From Candidatus Sulfotelmatobacter sp. (lineage in GTDB: Bacteria; Acidobacteriota; Terriglobia; Terriglobales; Acidobacteriaceae), in contig JAOAPI010000087.1 of assembly GCA_025462865.1 (NCBI GenBank), forward strand, positions 99,365-163,364: a DNA stretch of 64,000 nt, in the 5' to 3' direction. The translations under genes were made by a program, and so were the position numbers. This document shows, one piece after another, positions 28,204 to 36,832 of the stretch. Position 1 is the stretch's first letter, and every line of letters begins with the position of its first letter. The notes below the pieces were generated by a model. The model was not told the origin of the DNA, made no database searches, and was given only the letters and a program-made list of their open reading frames with translations.

Positions 28204-29205
28204 ATGATCTTCCGCTGTACAGTTCTCGCAGTCGCCCTAAGTATCTGGGGCGGAGCTCAAACTAGTTCTGATCCAGCTTCACTGGTCAGGGCACATCAAC
28301 TTATGCAACAGGGCAAGTACGAGCAAGCCATTGCCGAATTGCAAAGTATCGAAGCTGCGAACCCAGGCGCAAAGGGACTTGATCTCGAATTCGGAACGGC
28401 CTATTACAAGACCGGGGATTTTCCCAAATCTATCGAGTATCTGAAGAGGGTGCGCGCCGCCGAACCCAACAATGAAGAAGCCATTCAGTTGCTCGGGCTT
28501 TCTTATTATTTAGGGGGCGCCCCCGCGGATGCCATTCCGCTGCTCGAGAAGGTCCAAGGCTGGTATTCACGGGCTAACGTGGACGCCTCTTACATCCTCG
28601 GCATCTGCTACATCCAAACCAAGAACTATCCGCAGGCACGTAAGGCGTTTGCGAGAATGTTTGATGTACCGCCTGACTCCGCCGCCAGCTATTTGTTTAC
28701 GGCTCGCATGTTATTGCGGCAGGACTTCGACTCCATCGCCGAAGAGTACGGACAGAAGGCCGCGGCGCTCGATCCGAAACTTCCGCTCGCACATTTTCTC
28801 TTAGGCGAATTGTATCTGTTCAAGTCGCGCGTCCCGGAAGCCATCGCCGAGCTTCAGAAGGAACTGGCCATCAATCCCGCGCACGCGGCAACCTACTACA
28901 AGCTGGCCGACGCGTACTCGCGCATTCAGAAATACGACGACGCCGAACGGCTCTTGCAGCGCTCGATCTGGCTGGATGCCACGTCCACCGGCCCGTATAT
29001 TTTGATGGGAAAAGTTCTGGAAAAGAAGGGTGAGTTCGACTTGGCGGTTCGCGCCTTGCAAAGGGCGGCGGCGATGGACCCGAACAACCCTACGACCCAT
29101 CATCTGCTGGGGCAGGCCTACCGCGATATGGGGAAAAAAGAAGAAGCCGACACCGAGTTGAAGTTAGCCGAGCAGTTGCAGACCAAATCCGATTCCCGTC
29201 CTTGA
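28204..29205 (+). CDS. Exported TPR protein
   Basis: A 333-residue protein with a signal peptide (1-18: MIFRCTVLAVALSIWGGA) followed by eight or so TPR units, for example 'GKYEQAIAELQSIEAANPG' and 'KYDDAERLLQRSIWLD'. The ATG at 28204 is chosen because the longer frame from 28159 starts inside the terminator region and would put charged residues before the signal peptide. Function is unknown; it is likely periplasmic. It ends seven bases before the end of the convergent trehalase gene. Confidence 0.85.
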   Translation: MIFRCTVLAVALSIWGGAQTSSDPASLVRAHQLMQQGKYEQAIAELQSIEAANPGAKGLDLEFGTAYYKTGDFPKSIEYLKRVRAAEPNNEEAIQLLGLSYYLGGAPADAIPLLEKVQGWYSRANVDASYILGICYIQTKNYPQARKAFARMFDVPPDSAASYLFTARMLLRQDFDSIAEEYGQKAAALDPKLPLAHFLLGELYLFKSRVPEAIAELQKELAINPAHAATYYKLADAYSRIQKYDDAERLLQRSIWLDATSTGPYILMGKVLEKKGEFDLAVRALQRAAAMDPNNPTTHHLLGQAYRDMGKKEEADTELKLAEQLQTKSDSRP

Positions 29206-29212
29206 TCGTTGC

Positions 29213-30988
29213 CTACTTCGCTGTCGCTAAAGGCTGGCCCTGCTCTCTTTCAAGACGTTCCCTCATATCTTTTGGGAGATCGTGCAGCAATTCGAGAAAT
29301 GCCGCATTGGTCCAGCCAAATCCGACAACATTCATCTGGTAACCAAGCTCTACGTGAGCTTCCGACGATCGCGTCACCACATTGTATTTTTCCCGAATAT
29401 TCCCATCGCGCCGGAAATTCTCTGCCACCATCGACAGGAATTCGTATGAGACGCGGTCTGCATCGCCCTTGAAACCGTAGCGCCGCAGTCCTTCAATTAC
29501 CAGCATCTCGATGTTTCCCCATCCATAGGGCAAATCCCATTGCGCGCCGGAGTCTTCGGCACTCATCGCAATTCCGCCCGCCCTCTCAAGGGTTGCCAGA
29601 TTCTTCACCAGGGCTCTGGCTTGTTCTGGCGTCGCCAATCCCGCCCACAGGGGATAGAAAGTAGTCGCATACCGATACGACGACTGACCTCCGGTCTGCA
29701 CGTTGTAATCGAAAAAGAATCCAGACTTTTCATCCCATAGATAGCGCGTAATCAGTTTTTTACGTTCTTCGGCGTGCTTATTCCACTTTTCCGTATCGGA
29801 CGAATGCCCGAGCCAGCGGCTTATCTGCTCCAAATCTTTCTCAGTCTTGTACAGCAAACTGTTCAGGCAGACGGGCGCGTAGTGATGCGTTGCCGCGCCA
29901 AACGGTCCAAAGCGAAAGCTGACGTCGAATCCCGATTCCCTCATCGACCGGTCGCCTTTGTAGTAATCGGAATTTAATTTGAACTCGTGGCGCTTCTCGC
30001 ACTCGGCACGCGCCATCGTGGTAGGCACGTCACACACCTGTTGTGAATAAAGAGAGCCTGCGACCGACTGTGTTACTCCCGGCAGATTCTCCCGAATGTA
30101 GTTGTCCGCCTGCGCTGGATGAAAGAAAAAATATGTCGCGACCTTCCGGTAAAATCCGCTTTCGTCCTGCACCGCTTCGGCCGGAGGCCCTTCGCCAAAG
30201 TCGTAGTAACGGGATAAACCCGTGTCGCCCGCTAAATGCGGTTCTCGGTTCCACATTTCATAATCTTTTTCGAGATCGGCGTAAGCCTTTGCCAGCCACG
30301 CCGGATCCGGATGCCCCGATTTCTGCAGCGCACCGTAAACATCGACGAACATGGAACTCAGAAACGGCGGCTGAGAACGCGTAAGATAGTATGTTCGATT
30401 CGCATTGAGCATCGCGCCGTAGTGTTCGATTTCGAAGAAAAAGTTATCCACCATCCCCTTCGCCAATTCGACTCGCCCTGCCCGCAGCAGTCCCCTCACG
30501 ATGAAGTAACTGTCCCACCCATACATCTCGTTGAAGCGTCCCCCGGGCACAACATATTTGTTCTCCAGATACAGAAGGCCGTGAGGCTCGATTTTGTTGG
30601 TATCGATTTCCCCGAGATGATGAATTTCCACCGGCAGATGCTCTATCCGAACATTGCAGTCCGTTGCGAGTTTCTGAACTGCTGCCGGTTCCGCCATTCC
30701 TACAGGCAAATACAGCACTGGAGCTACCTTCATTTTTGGGTCGATCAAGCTTTGGCAGTCTGTCATGGAACGCGTAAGCGAGTCCCACGCCGTGTCAATG
30801 TATTCGAGGATCGGCTTCAGTCCTGTTCCGCGGGGAGCAGTGGCTTGCCCAGTCGCAACGGGCAGCGCCAGGATTCCGCAGACCACTGCGGCCAGCAGTA
30901 ATCGGCAGCTTGCGAGCCGAAAGTGCGGGTTAAGAATTCTCGAAGTGCAGACATCTGTGAATTGAACAAAGGCAGGGCTTTGGCGCAT
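29213..30988 (-). CDS. treA: Exported alpha,alpha-trehalase, GH37
   Basis: A 591-residue enzyme that hydrolyses trehalose to two glucose units. GH37 signature 1 is present at 148-162 (PGGRFNEMYGWDSYF) and signature 2 as QWDLPYGWGN, a variant of QWDYPNGWAP. The block RESGFDVSFRF holds the catalytic acid position and REKYNV the base position. A hydrophobic export segment at about 29-47 (RLLLAAVVCGILALPVATG) ends before the mature domain. The ATG at 30988 is chosen because the frame continuing to 31255 has no coding character and AGGATG lies seven bases upstream. It lies away from the treZ/treY genes and would act on external trehalose. Confidence 0.93.
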   Translation of the reverse strand: MRQSPAFVQFTDVCTSRILNPHFRLASCRLLLAAVVCGILALPVATGQATAPRGTGLKPILEYIDTAWDSLTRSMTDCQSLIDPKMKVAPVLYLPVGMAEPAAVQKLATDCNVRIEHLPVEIHHLGEIDTNKIEPHGLLYLENKYVVPGGRFNEMYGWDSYFIVRGLLRAGRVELAKGMVDNFFFEIEHYGAMLNANRTYYLTRSQPPFLSSMFVDVYGALQKSGHPDPAWLAKAYADLEKDYEMWNREPHLAGDTGLSRYYDFGEGPPAEAVQDESGFYRKVATYFFFHPAQADNYIRENLPGVTQSVAGSLYSQQVCDVPTTMARAECEKRHEFKLNSDYYKGDRSMRESGFDVSFRFGPFGAATHHYAPVCLNSLLYKTEKDLEQISRWLGHSSDTEKWNKHAEERKKLITRYLWDEKSGFFFDYNVQTGGQSSYRYATTFYPLWAGLATPEQARALVKNLATLERAGGIAMSAEDSGAQWDLPYGWGNIEMLVIEGLRRYGFKGDADRVSYEFLSMVAENFRRDGNIREKYNVVTRSSEAHVELGYQMNVVGFGWTNAAFLELLHDLPKDMRERLEREQGQPLATAK

Positions 30989-31328
30989 TTTGTCACATCC
31001 TAAGTGCTGCAAAATGAACTTGATCCAAGGAAAAGACTCACGAAGACAAACCGAACCTAGCGGTCGTCCTAGTCTATGCCATTTGGGCAACTTTTGGAGC
31101 ATGTTCGATCCTAGTTTGTCGCAATTGTGCCAAGTTGTGAGCCTGCAGGCTTGCGAAGCCTCTCCGTCCTGGACTTGAGCTTCCGCTAAAGAGAGTTTGC
31201 AGTTTGCCGATGTTTTTGAAGAGCGCAATCTGTCAGAAAAGGTCCGGCTCCGCATCTGCAGTTACGGTTAGATCACCCAGCGCCATCCCGTAGAAATTTG
31301 CCTCGTGTGAAGGAAGCAGCGTGATTGG
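30989..31328. other. Noncoding region between two divergent genes
   Basis: This 340-base stretch lies between the start of the trehalase gene (minus) and the start of the response regulator gene (plus). I found no convincing ORF, riboswitch or tRNA. It should hold both promoters; no clear -35/-10 pair was recognised. Confidence 0.6.
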
Positions 31329-32495
31329 ATGGAAGCAAAATCGGAACTGATCCTTCTGGTCGACGATGAACCCAACGTTCTTCTGGGTTACGAGCGCATA
31401 CTGCGTAATGAGTTCAAGACGCACTCAGCAGTGGGCGGGGCCGATGCGCTGAACTCCATCCGAAAGCGCGGTCCCTACGCGCTTGTGCTCTCTGACATGC
31501 GCATGCCTGACATGGACGGTATCCAGTTCCTTACGGAAGTGAAGAGCCTGGCTCCGGACACGACTCGCATCATTCTCAGCGGATACGCTGATGTAAAAAC
31601 CGCACTCAGCGCGGTCAACGAAGGAAACGTTTTTCGCTTTCTCACCAAGCCCTGCTCCAAGGAAGTGCTGGCGAGCACCCTAACCGCAGGTATCGGGCAG
31701 TATCGCCTGATCATGTCGGAAAAAGAGCTGCTGGAAAAAACTCTGATGGGCTGCCTGACCGTACTCAACGAAGTGCTCAGCATGGCGAGCCCAACGGCCT
31801 TCAGCCGTGCCATTCGCCTGCGGCGCTACATGGCCCACATCATGACCGCCTTAGCCACGCCGAACCGCTGGAAATTTGAGTTCGCAGCCATGCTCTCACA
31901 GCTTGCCTGCGTGACCATGGTGCCGGAGAGCATTGACGACATCTATAGCGGCAAGCAACTACCGGCGAAGGAGCAGGCCTTGTACAACTTGCATCCCAGC
32001 ATCGCAAGCGATTTGCTTAAGACCATCCCGCGAATGGAATCGATTGCATGGATGATTGCTCACCAGCACAAGGCCATAACCGTCGACGGCGACATTCGAA
32101 ATCGCGAAATGGCGGAGATGCGATTGGGTGCTGAACTCCTTCAGATCATTCTGGCGTTTGACACGCTGGTGCGCCGTGGCAGCTCGCGCACGGAAGCGGC
32201 CTACAAAATTACACGCCGGCATCCTGACCTGGACTCACGCATCTTCATGGCTTTGGTGGAAGTTGATCCTGATGATCGTGAAAAAGAAAAGCGCACTTGC
32301 AGCGTGGAAGAACTTTGTGCCGGAATGATTATCGATCAGGAAATTCGTACCGACGGCGGTTCGCTTATCATTGCGAGAAACCAGGAAGTCACTCCGTTTT
32401 TAATTCTGAAACTCAAGAACTATCACGAGAAGGGCGCTATCATCGGCGATGTTGCAGTCTTGGCCCCGAAAACCCGCGCGGCATCGGCCATATAG
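31329..32495 (+). CDS. Response regulator with degenerate HD-GYP-like output domain
   Basis: A 388-residue protein. Residues 7-125 form a receiver domain with the acidic pair Asp12-Asp13, phospho-acceptor Asp56 (VLSDMRMP) and Lys in FLTKPCS. The central part (about 145-330) aligns in layout with RpfG HD-GYP phosphodiesterases: 'FAAMLSQLACVTMVPE' where a HD motif would be, 'LHPSIASDLLKTIPRM' and 'AHQHKAITVDG' where HHExxDGxGYP would be. The HD and GYP residues are missing, so cyclic di-GMP cleavage is unlikely; a binding or scaffolding role is more plausible. The C-terminal 60 residues (GGSLIIARNQEVTPFLILKLKN) resemble the tail of such regulators. Confidence 0.85.
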   Translation: MEAKSELILLVDDEPNVLLGYERILRNEFKTHSAVGGADALNSIRKRGPYALVLSDMRMPDMDGIQFLTEVKSLAPDTTRIILSGYADVKTALSAVNEGNVFRFLTKPCSKEVLASTLTAGIGQYRLIMSEKELLEKTLMGCLTVLNEVLSMASPTAFSRAIRLRRYMAHIMTALATPNRWKFEFAAMLSQLACVTMVPESIDDIYSGKQLPAKEQALYNLHPSIASDLLKTIPRMESIAWMIAHQHKAITVDGDIRNREMAEMRLGAELLQIILAFDTLVRRGSSRTEAAYKITRRHPDLDSRIFMALVEVDPDDREKEKRTCSVEELCAGMIIDQEIRTDGGSLIIARNQEVTPFLILKLKNYHEKGAIIGDVAVLAPKTRAASAI

Positions 32496-32507
32496 GCTTA
32501 TGTAAGG

Positions 32508-32525
32508 GCGGACACTCCTGTCCGC
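32508..32525. repeat. Short hairpin, GCGGACA/TGTCCGC
   Basis: A perfect 7-bp stem with the 4-base loop CTCC lies 13 bases after the response regulator stop. It stands between two convergent genes and could act as a terminator or as a small repeat element; there is no T run right after it, so a purely intrinsic terminator is unlikely. Confidence 0.5.
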
Positions 32526-32605
32526 TGCCTTCGACCCAAGACTTTTTACTTTTGAGTTCACTAGTATTTTGAGCGCAACTACTACAAACCTTGCCAGTCC
32601 ACCTG

Positions 32606-32767
32606 TCAGGCGGCGCGAAGATCTTCGTGCGCATTCTGCGTCGGCTTCCGATGGTCCACCGGCCCCTGACAGTTGGGATAGTTCGGGCAGGTCAGGTACG
32701 TGGTCAGCCCTGACGCTCTTAGTACCAGGACTGTCTTGCATCGGGGGCAGCGGGGGGAAGAACTCAT
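32606..32767 (-). CDS. 53-residue zinc-ribbon protein (topoisomerase I zinc-finger-like)
   Basis: A short minus-strand reading frame from ATG at 32767 to TGA at 32606 encodes a protein with CPRC at 7-10 and CPNYPNC at 27-33, separated by the segment KTVLVLRASGLTTYLT. This matches the zinc-ribbon repeat of bacterial topoisomerase I C-terminal tails (CPxCxxxLVxRxxxxGxFLxCxxYPxC). The last 20 residues are charged. No SD is obvious. It is predicted to be a soluble nucleic-acid- or protein-binding mini-protein. It would be a false call if the frame is not conserved in relatives. Confidence 0.6.
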   Translation of the reverse strand: MSSSPRCPRCKTVLVLRASGLTTYLTCPNYPNCQGPVDHRKPTQNAHEDLRAA

Positions 32768-32974
32768 GCTGCAATGTTCGACCTAGCGTCGTTCACACGC
32801 AATCAGGGAAAATCCCTAGGGCGTCTGCTACCCGAGCCCCCGTCCCGGCTTTCGCTGTAGCTGATACCACTCGGATTACGAGTCGCAACCCACCCACCCT
32901 GCAATCGATCCTCCCTTGCCGCACCTTCCCTGCCCCCTGTAGCATCAATATTCAGGCATTCATAAGGAGCAATT

Positions 32975-34513
32975 ATGGCCACTGACACCATGGCTTCCCC
33001 CGCAACTGTTGGCAGCAGCCCTCCAACTAAAGTGTTCAAGAACTTCATCGACGGTGAGTGGGTCGAATCCTCTACCGGCGAGACTTTCGAGAACCGCAAT
33101 CCTGCCGACACGCGTGATGTGGTTGGCATCTTTCAGAAATCGGCCAAGGCCGATGTGGACGCCGCGGTGGATGCGGCTAAGCGCGCCTTCGCAAAGTGGC
33201 GCCTCATCCCCGCCCCGCGCCGCGCTGAACTGGTTTTTCGCGCCGCTGAAATTCTGATTGAGCGTAAGGAAGACCATGCCCGCGAGATGACTCGCGAGAT
33301 GGGCAAGGTGCTGGCCGAAACTCGCGGCGACGTGCAGGAAGCCATCGACGCCGCCTACTACAACGCGGGCGAAGGACGCCGCATGTTCGGCCCCACCGTT
33401 CCCTCCGAGATGCCGAACAAATTCGCGATGGCGGTGCGCCAGCCCATTGGCGTCTGCGGCATGATTACGCCATGGAATTTCCCCATGGCAATTTCTTCCT
33501 GGAAGCTTCTGCCAGCCGTGGTCTGTGGCAATACATGCGTGATCAAGCCCGCGCAGGACACTCCGCTTTCCACGTTTAATCTGGTACGCGCCTTCACTGA
33601 TGCCGGTATTCCTGGAGGTGTAGTCAACATTGTGACCGGCTTCGGCCCCGAGGTTGGAACGCCGCTCGCTGAACACGAAGACGTCCGTGCCGTCTCGCTG
33701 ACTGGATCATCCGCGGTAGGCCGCATCATCGGCGGCATCGCGGCCAAGAGTTTCAAACATTGCTCGCTAGAACTGGGCGGAAAGAATCCCATGATCGTCC
33801 TGGACGACGCCAACCTCGACCTCGCCATCGAAGGCGGAATTTGGGGCGGATTCGGCACCACCGGCCAGCGGTGCACCGCGACCAGCCGCATCATCGTGCA
33901 GAAGGGCGTTTATCGGGAGTTCATCGAACGTTACGTCGCTCGCGCCAAAAAACTGAAGGTCGGTAACGGGCTCGATGAGACAACTGAGATGGGCCCGGCA
34001 GTTAACGAAAAACAACTTCAGACCGACCTCAGCTACGTAGCAATCGGCCAGGACGAAGGCGCGAAGCTAATGTGCGGCGGCAACCGCCTCGATCAGGGGA
34101 ATTACCAATATGGCTGGTTCATGGAGCCGACGGTTTTTACCGACGTCGATCCGAAGATGCGTATCGCGCAGGAAGAAATCTTCGGCCCCGTGGTTTCGAT
34201 CATTCCCTGCGACGACCTTGAAGATGCCATTGCGATTGCCAACGGCATTGAGTACGGACTATCGTCTTCCCTCTATACGAAAGATGTGAACAAAGCCTTC
34301 GCCGCCATTCGCGACCTCGACGCCGGCATCACTTACATCAACGCGCCTACCATCGGCGCTGAAGTGCACCTGCCCTTCGGCGGCACCAAAGCGACCGGCA
34401 ATGGCCACCGCGAAGGCGGCATCGGGGCGATTGATTTTTATACCGAGTGGAAGTCTGTCTACGTCGATTACTCGGATAAGCTGCAAAGGGCGCAGATCGA
34501 TCGGCCGGAGTAA
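32975..34513 (+). CDS. NAD(P)-dependent aldehyde dehydrogenase
   Basis: A 512-residue aldehyde dehydrogenase that oxidises an aldehyde or semialdehyde to the acid. The catalytic Cys300 lies in GTTGQRC, general base Glu266 in LELGGKNP, and the Rossmann fold motif is SLTGSSAVG. The C-terminus has [16 protein letters not shown]. The relation to alpha-aminoadipic/succinic semialdehyde dehydrogenases (ALDH family) is likely, but substrate cannot be read. AAGGAG lies six bases before ATG. It is followed by an aminotransferase on the same strand, so the pair may serve amino-acid catabolism. Confidence 0.9.
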   Translation: MATDTMASPATVGSSPPTKVFKNFIDGEWVESSTGETFENRNPADTRDVVGIFQKSAKADVDAAVDAAKRAFAKWRLIPAPRRAELVFRAAEILIERKEDHAREMTREMGKVLAETRGDVQEAIDAAYYNAGEGRRMFGPTVPSEMPNKFAMAVRQPIGVCGMITPWNFPMAISSWKLLPAVVCGNTCVIKPAQDTPLSTFNLVRAFTDAGIPGGVVNIVTGFGPEVGTPLAEHEDVRAVSLTGSSAVGRIIGGIAAKSFKHCSLELGGKNPMIVLDDANLDLAIEGGIWGGFGTTGQRCTATSRIIVQKGVYREFIERYVARAKKLKVGNGLDETTEMGPAVNEKQLQTDLSYVAIGQDEGAKLMCGGNRLDQGNYQYGWFMEPTVFTDVDPKMRIAQEEIFGPVVSIIPCDDLEDAIAIANGIEYGLSSSLYTKDVNKAFAAIRDLDAGITYINAPTIGAEVHLPFGGTKATGNGHREGGIGAIDFYTEWKSVYVDYSDKLQRAQIDRPE

Positions 34514-34517
34514 AACC

Positions 34518-34602
34518 CTTAACCACAGAGGACACGGGAGAACACAGGGTAAGACGATCAAGTAGAATTACCCGATGTTTCCCTGTGTCCTCTGTGGTTA
34601 AG
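34518..34602. repeat. Inverted repeat of about 21 bp in the gap between dehydrogenase and aminotransferase genes
   Basis: Left arm CTTAACCACAGAGGACACGGG (34518-34538) and right arm (34581-34602) CCCTGTGTCC...GTTAAG are near-perfect reverse complements, separated by about 42 bases. The arms start right after the aldehyde dehydrogenase stop and end 16 bases before the aminotransferase start. A long hairpin or a mobile intergenic repeat of the AACCACAGAGGACAC type seen in many bacterial genomes is likely. Confidence 0.75.
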
Positions 34603-34618
34603 ATTTGTTTTTGATTCT

Positions 34619-35845
34619 ATGCCCACGACGCAAACTCGAGAGGTCACCGCCGCTAAGCGTCTCGACAACGTCCGCTACGCCATTCGAGACCTCGCGTGCG
34701 TGGCCGAGGAAGTCATTCAGCAGGGACACAAGGTTCTGCCGCTGAACGTTGGCGATCCGCTCAACTTCGATTTTCAGACTCCGCCGCACATCATTGAAGC
34801 CGCCTATAAAGCAATGCGTGACGGCAAGAACGGATACGCGCCCTCTCCCGGAATTCCCGAAGCTCTCGAAGCGATTCGCGGCGAAGCGGTGCGCAAGGGC
34901 ATCACGACCGTACGCGACGTCTTCGTCACTTCAGGGGTAAGCGAAACGGTTGATCTTTGCATTAGCGCGCTGGTCAATCCCGGCGAAGACATTCTCACGC
35001 CGAAGCCCGATTACCCGCTCTACTCTGCTGTCCTGTGTAAGCTGGGGATCGCGATCAACGCGTATGATCTGAACGAAGACGACGCCTGGCAGCCCGAGCT
35101 TGCCGATATCCAGCGCAAACTCACTTCGCGCACTCGCGCGATCGTACTGATCAATCCCAACAATCCCACCGGCTCACTGTGCTCACAACAGATGCTCGAG
35201 CAAGTCGCCGAACTCGCGCGCCGCCACAACCTGGTCGTTTTCTCCGATGAAATTTACGACAAATTAATTCTCGACGGAACCCCGCACATTGCCTTCGCCG
35301 CCGTCGCCCCCGACGTGCCCTGCATCACCTTCGGCGGCATGTCGAAAAATTATCTTGTCCCCGGATGGCGCATCGGATGGGGCATCGTCTCCGGCGACGC
35401 CGCCGCCATCAAGCCCTACACCGAAGGCATTCACCGCCTGCTGCGCGCGCGCCTGTGCGCCAACCATCCCGAGCAGTACGCCATCAAGCCCGCCCTCGAA
35501 GGCCCGCAGGATCATCTCATCGAAGTGCAGCACAAACTGCGCTCCCGCCGCGATCTCACACAGAAGTGGTGCGAGTCCACACCGCGCGTGAGCTGCGTCG
35601 CTCCGCGTGGCGCGTTCTATGCCTTCCCAAAAATCGACATCCCAGAGAGCGACGAAATCTTCGTCAAGGAACTCATCCGCCAGAAGCACGTCATGGTCGT
35701 CCATGGCTCCGGCTTCGGTCAGAAATCCGGGACGCAGCACTTTCGCGTCGTCTTTTTGCCGGATGAAAGAACGCTGACGACAGGGTATTCGGGGATTGCA
35801 GAGTTTATCCGCGAGCGGTATGGAACATATAGCCGGACCCTTTGA
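34619..35845 (+). CDS. PLP-dependent aminotransferase, class I/II (AlaA-like)
   Basis: A 408-residue fold-type I aminotransferase. The PLP Schiff-base lysine is Lys243 in GGMSKNYLVPGWRIGWG. Also seen are the N-terminal glycine-rich block NVGDPLNFDFQTP, the 'NGYAPSPGIPEA' helix, INPNNPTG (about 179-185) and SDEIYDK. The sequence most resembles alanine/glutamate-pyruvate aminotransferases of the AlaA type. It follows an aldehyde dehydrogenase after 105 bases with a hairpin between. No clear ribosome site precedes the ATG at 34619. Role in amino-acid interconversion is likely, with unknown exact substrates. Confidence 0.88.
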   Translation: MPTTQTREVTAAKRLDNVRYAIRDLACVAEEVIQQGHKVLPLNVGDPLNFDFQTPPHIIEAAYKAMRDGKNGYAPSPGIPEALEAIRGEAVRKGITTVRDVFVTSGVSETVDLCISALVNPGEDILTPKPDYPLYSAVLCKLGIAINAYDLNEDDAWQPELADIQRKLTSRTRAIVLINPNNPTGSLCSQQMLEQVAELARRHNLVVFSDEIYDKLILDGTPHIAFAAVAPDVPCITFGGMSKNYLVPGWRIGWGIVSGDAAAIKPYTEGIHRLLRARLCANHPEQYAIKPALEGPQDHLIEVQHKLRSRRDLTQKWCESTPRVSCVAPRGAFYAFPKIDIPESDEIFVKELIRQKHVMVVHGSGFGQKSGTQHFRVVFLPDERTLTTGYSGIAEFIRERYGTYSRTL

Positions 35846-35870
35846 TCAGAGAACTAGCTCTCGATAGCCC

Positions 35871-36527
35871 ATGCCAGACCACGAAGAAATCGACATCAGC
35901 GGATATTCCTATGACGAATTCGTCTCCTTCGTCTTTGATCGGGAGATTCGAGCGCAAGAAGGCAGGTACCACCCGTGGTATTTCGACGTAAAGGTCGCTT
36001 TTAATGCCAGCCGTCTTTGCGAATTCTACATTCGATTATTTCGTAGTCCTGATTTCCTTCTCCGAAAATATTCAAGGGCTCAGCTCGAGGAGGGCTTTTG
36101 GGCGATTCATGGGGGCGCCTTCGACGGTTCAGTCCAGAACCTGATCTGGAACACGGACGTGCCCTTTCCCTCGCGCTGTGAGTGCTTGAAATCAATGTCT
36201 GATCTGTTCAAATGTCTTTTTGCGACGGAGCCGTTGGAAACGTCCGTCTTCATGTGGTGGGATTCGATATGCTACGAATGGGAATGCGGAAATAACCAGC
36301 GTCGCGATGGCGAGCACGTCCCGATGCAAAATATAATTTTCGAAGTTCTAGCGGACCTTTTGCAAAACGATTCCCAAATTTGCCAACATGCCGCGCTCCA
36401 TGGCCTAGGTCATTTGCATCATCCGGCCACGCAAGAACTCGTCGAAGCCTATCTAGGACAACGTCCGTCCCTTACTCAGGAGCGTCGACAGTACGCTCTT
36501 GCCGCTGCCCGCTTCGACATTCTGTAG
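35871..36527 (+). CDS. Hypothetical protein, function unknown
   Basis: A 218-residue soluble protein without signal peptide or membrane segment. It is rich in aromatic and acidic residues (SGYSYDEFVSFVFDRE, WYFDVKV, FMWWDSICYEWECGN), with a C-terminal helical part containing CQHAALHGLGHLHHP. The acidic aromatic-rich composition is like immunity or HEAT-repeat proteins, but I did not recognise a family. It begins 25 bases after the aminotransferase stop and lies 65 bases before the toxin-antitoxin pair. It may be an accessory gene. Confidence 0.6.
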   Translation: MPDHEEIDISGYSYDEFVSFVFDREIRAQEGRYHPWYFDVKVAFNASRLCEFYIRLFRSPDFLLRKYSRAQLEEGFWAIHGGAFDGSVQNLIWNTDVPFPSRCECLKSMSDLFKCLFATEPLETSVFMWWDSICYEWECGNNQRRDGEHVPMQNIIFEVLADLLQNDSQICQHAALHGLGHLHHPATQELVEAYLGQRPSLTQERRQYALAAARFDIL

Positions 36528-36555
36528 TCCGCGAGTCACTCTTTTTTAATATGAC

Positions 36556-36573
36556 CATGGTATAATCACCATG
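36556..36573 (+). promoter_or_regulatory. Candidate promoter -10 with overlapping operator for the toxin-antitoxin pair
   Basis: A consensus TATAAT lies at 36561-36566, 27 bases before the antitoxin ATG. It is bracketed by an inverted repeat CATGGT (36556-36561) and ACCATG (36568-36573), which would suit autorepression by a Phd/YefM antitoxin. There is no good -35 hexamer at 17 bases. Confidence is moderate for the -10 and low for the operator. Confidence 0.5.
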
Positions 36574-36592
36574 ATCGAAAGGGTTTTACCCA

Positions 36593-36832
36593 ATGAAACA
36601 AATGGCGGCGGGTGAATTCAAAATCCATTGTCTGAGAGTCATGGATGAAGTCCAATCCAAACGCCAGGCCGTGCTAATCACCAAGCGTGGGAAGCCCGTA
36701 GCCAAGCTTGTCCCGGTCGAGAAGGAAAAAGACGATATCTTTGGCTTCCTCAAGGGCAAAGGCAAAATTGAAATCAAGGGCGACATAGTCTCCCCGGCAT
36801 TCAGCCCCGAGGAATGGGGCGATCTTTATTGA
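36593..36832 (+). CDS. Antitoxin, Phd/YefM family
   Basis: A 79-residue antitoxin. The N-terminal DNA-binding Phd/YefM-like part (MKQMAAGEFKIHCLRVMDEVQ...QAVLITKRGKPVAKLVPVE) is followed by a C-terminal toxin-binding tail (FLKGKGKIEIKGDIVSP). The stop codon overlaps the toxin gene, so the pair is translationally coupled. It would neutralise the PIN toxin and repress its own promoter, where an inverted repeat covers the -10 box. Confidence 0.88.
   Translation: MKQMAAGEFKIHCLRVMDEVQSKRQAVLITKRGKPVAKLVPVEKEKDDIFGFLKGKGKIEIKGDIVSPAFSPEEWGDLY

Noticed and set aside
30989..31255. N-terminal extension of the trehalase frame
   Set aside because: It would put about 90 hydrophilic residues before the export segment; the ATG at 30988 is preferred.
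31200..31328. Possible GEMM-type cyclic-di-GMP riboswitch before the receiver gene at 31329
   Set aside because: The conserved aptamer core was not found and stems do not pair convincingly.
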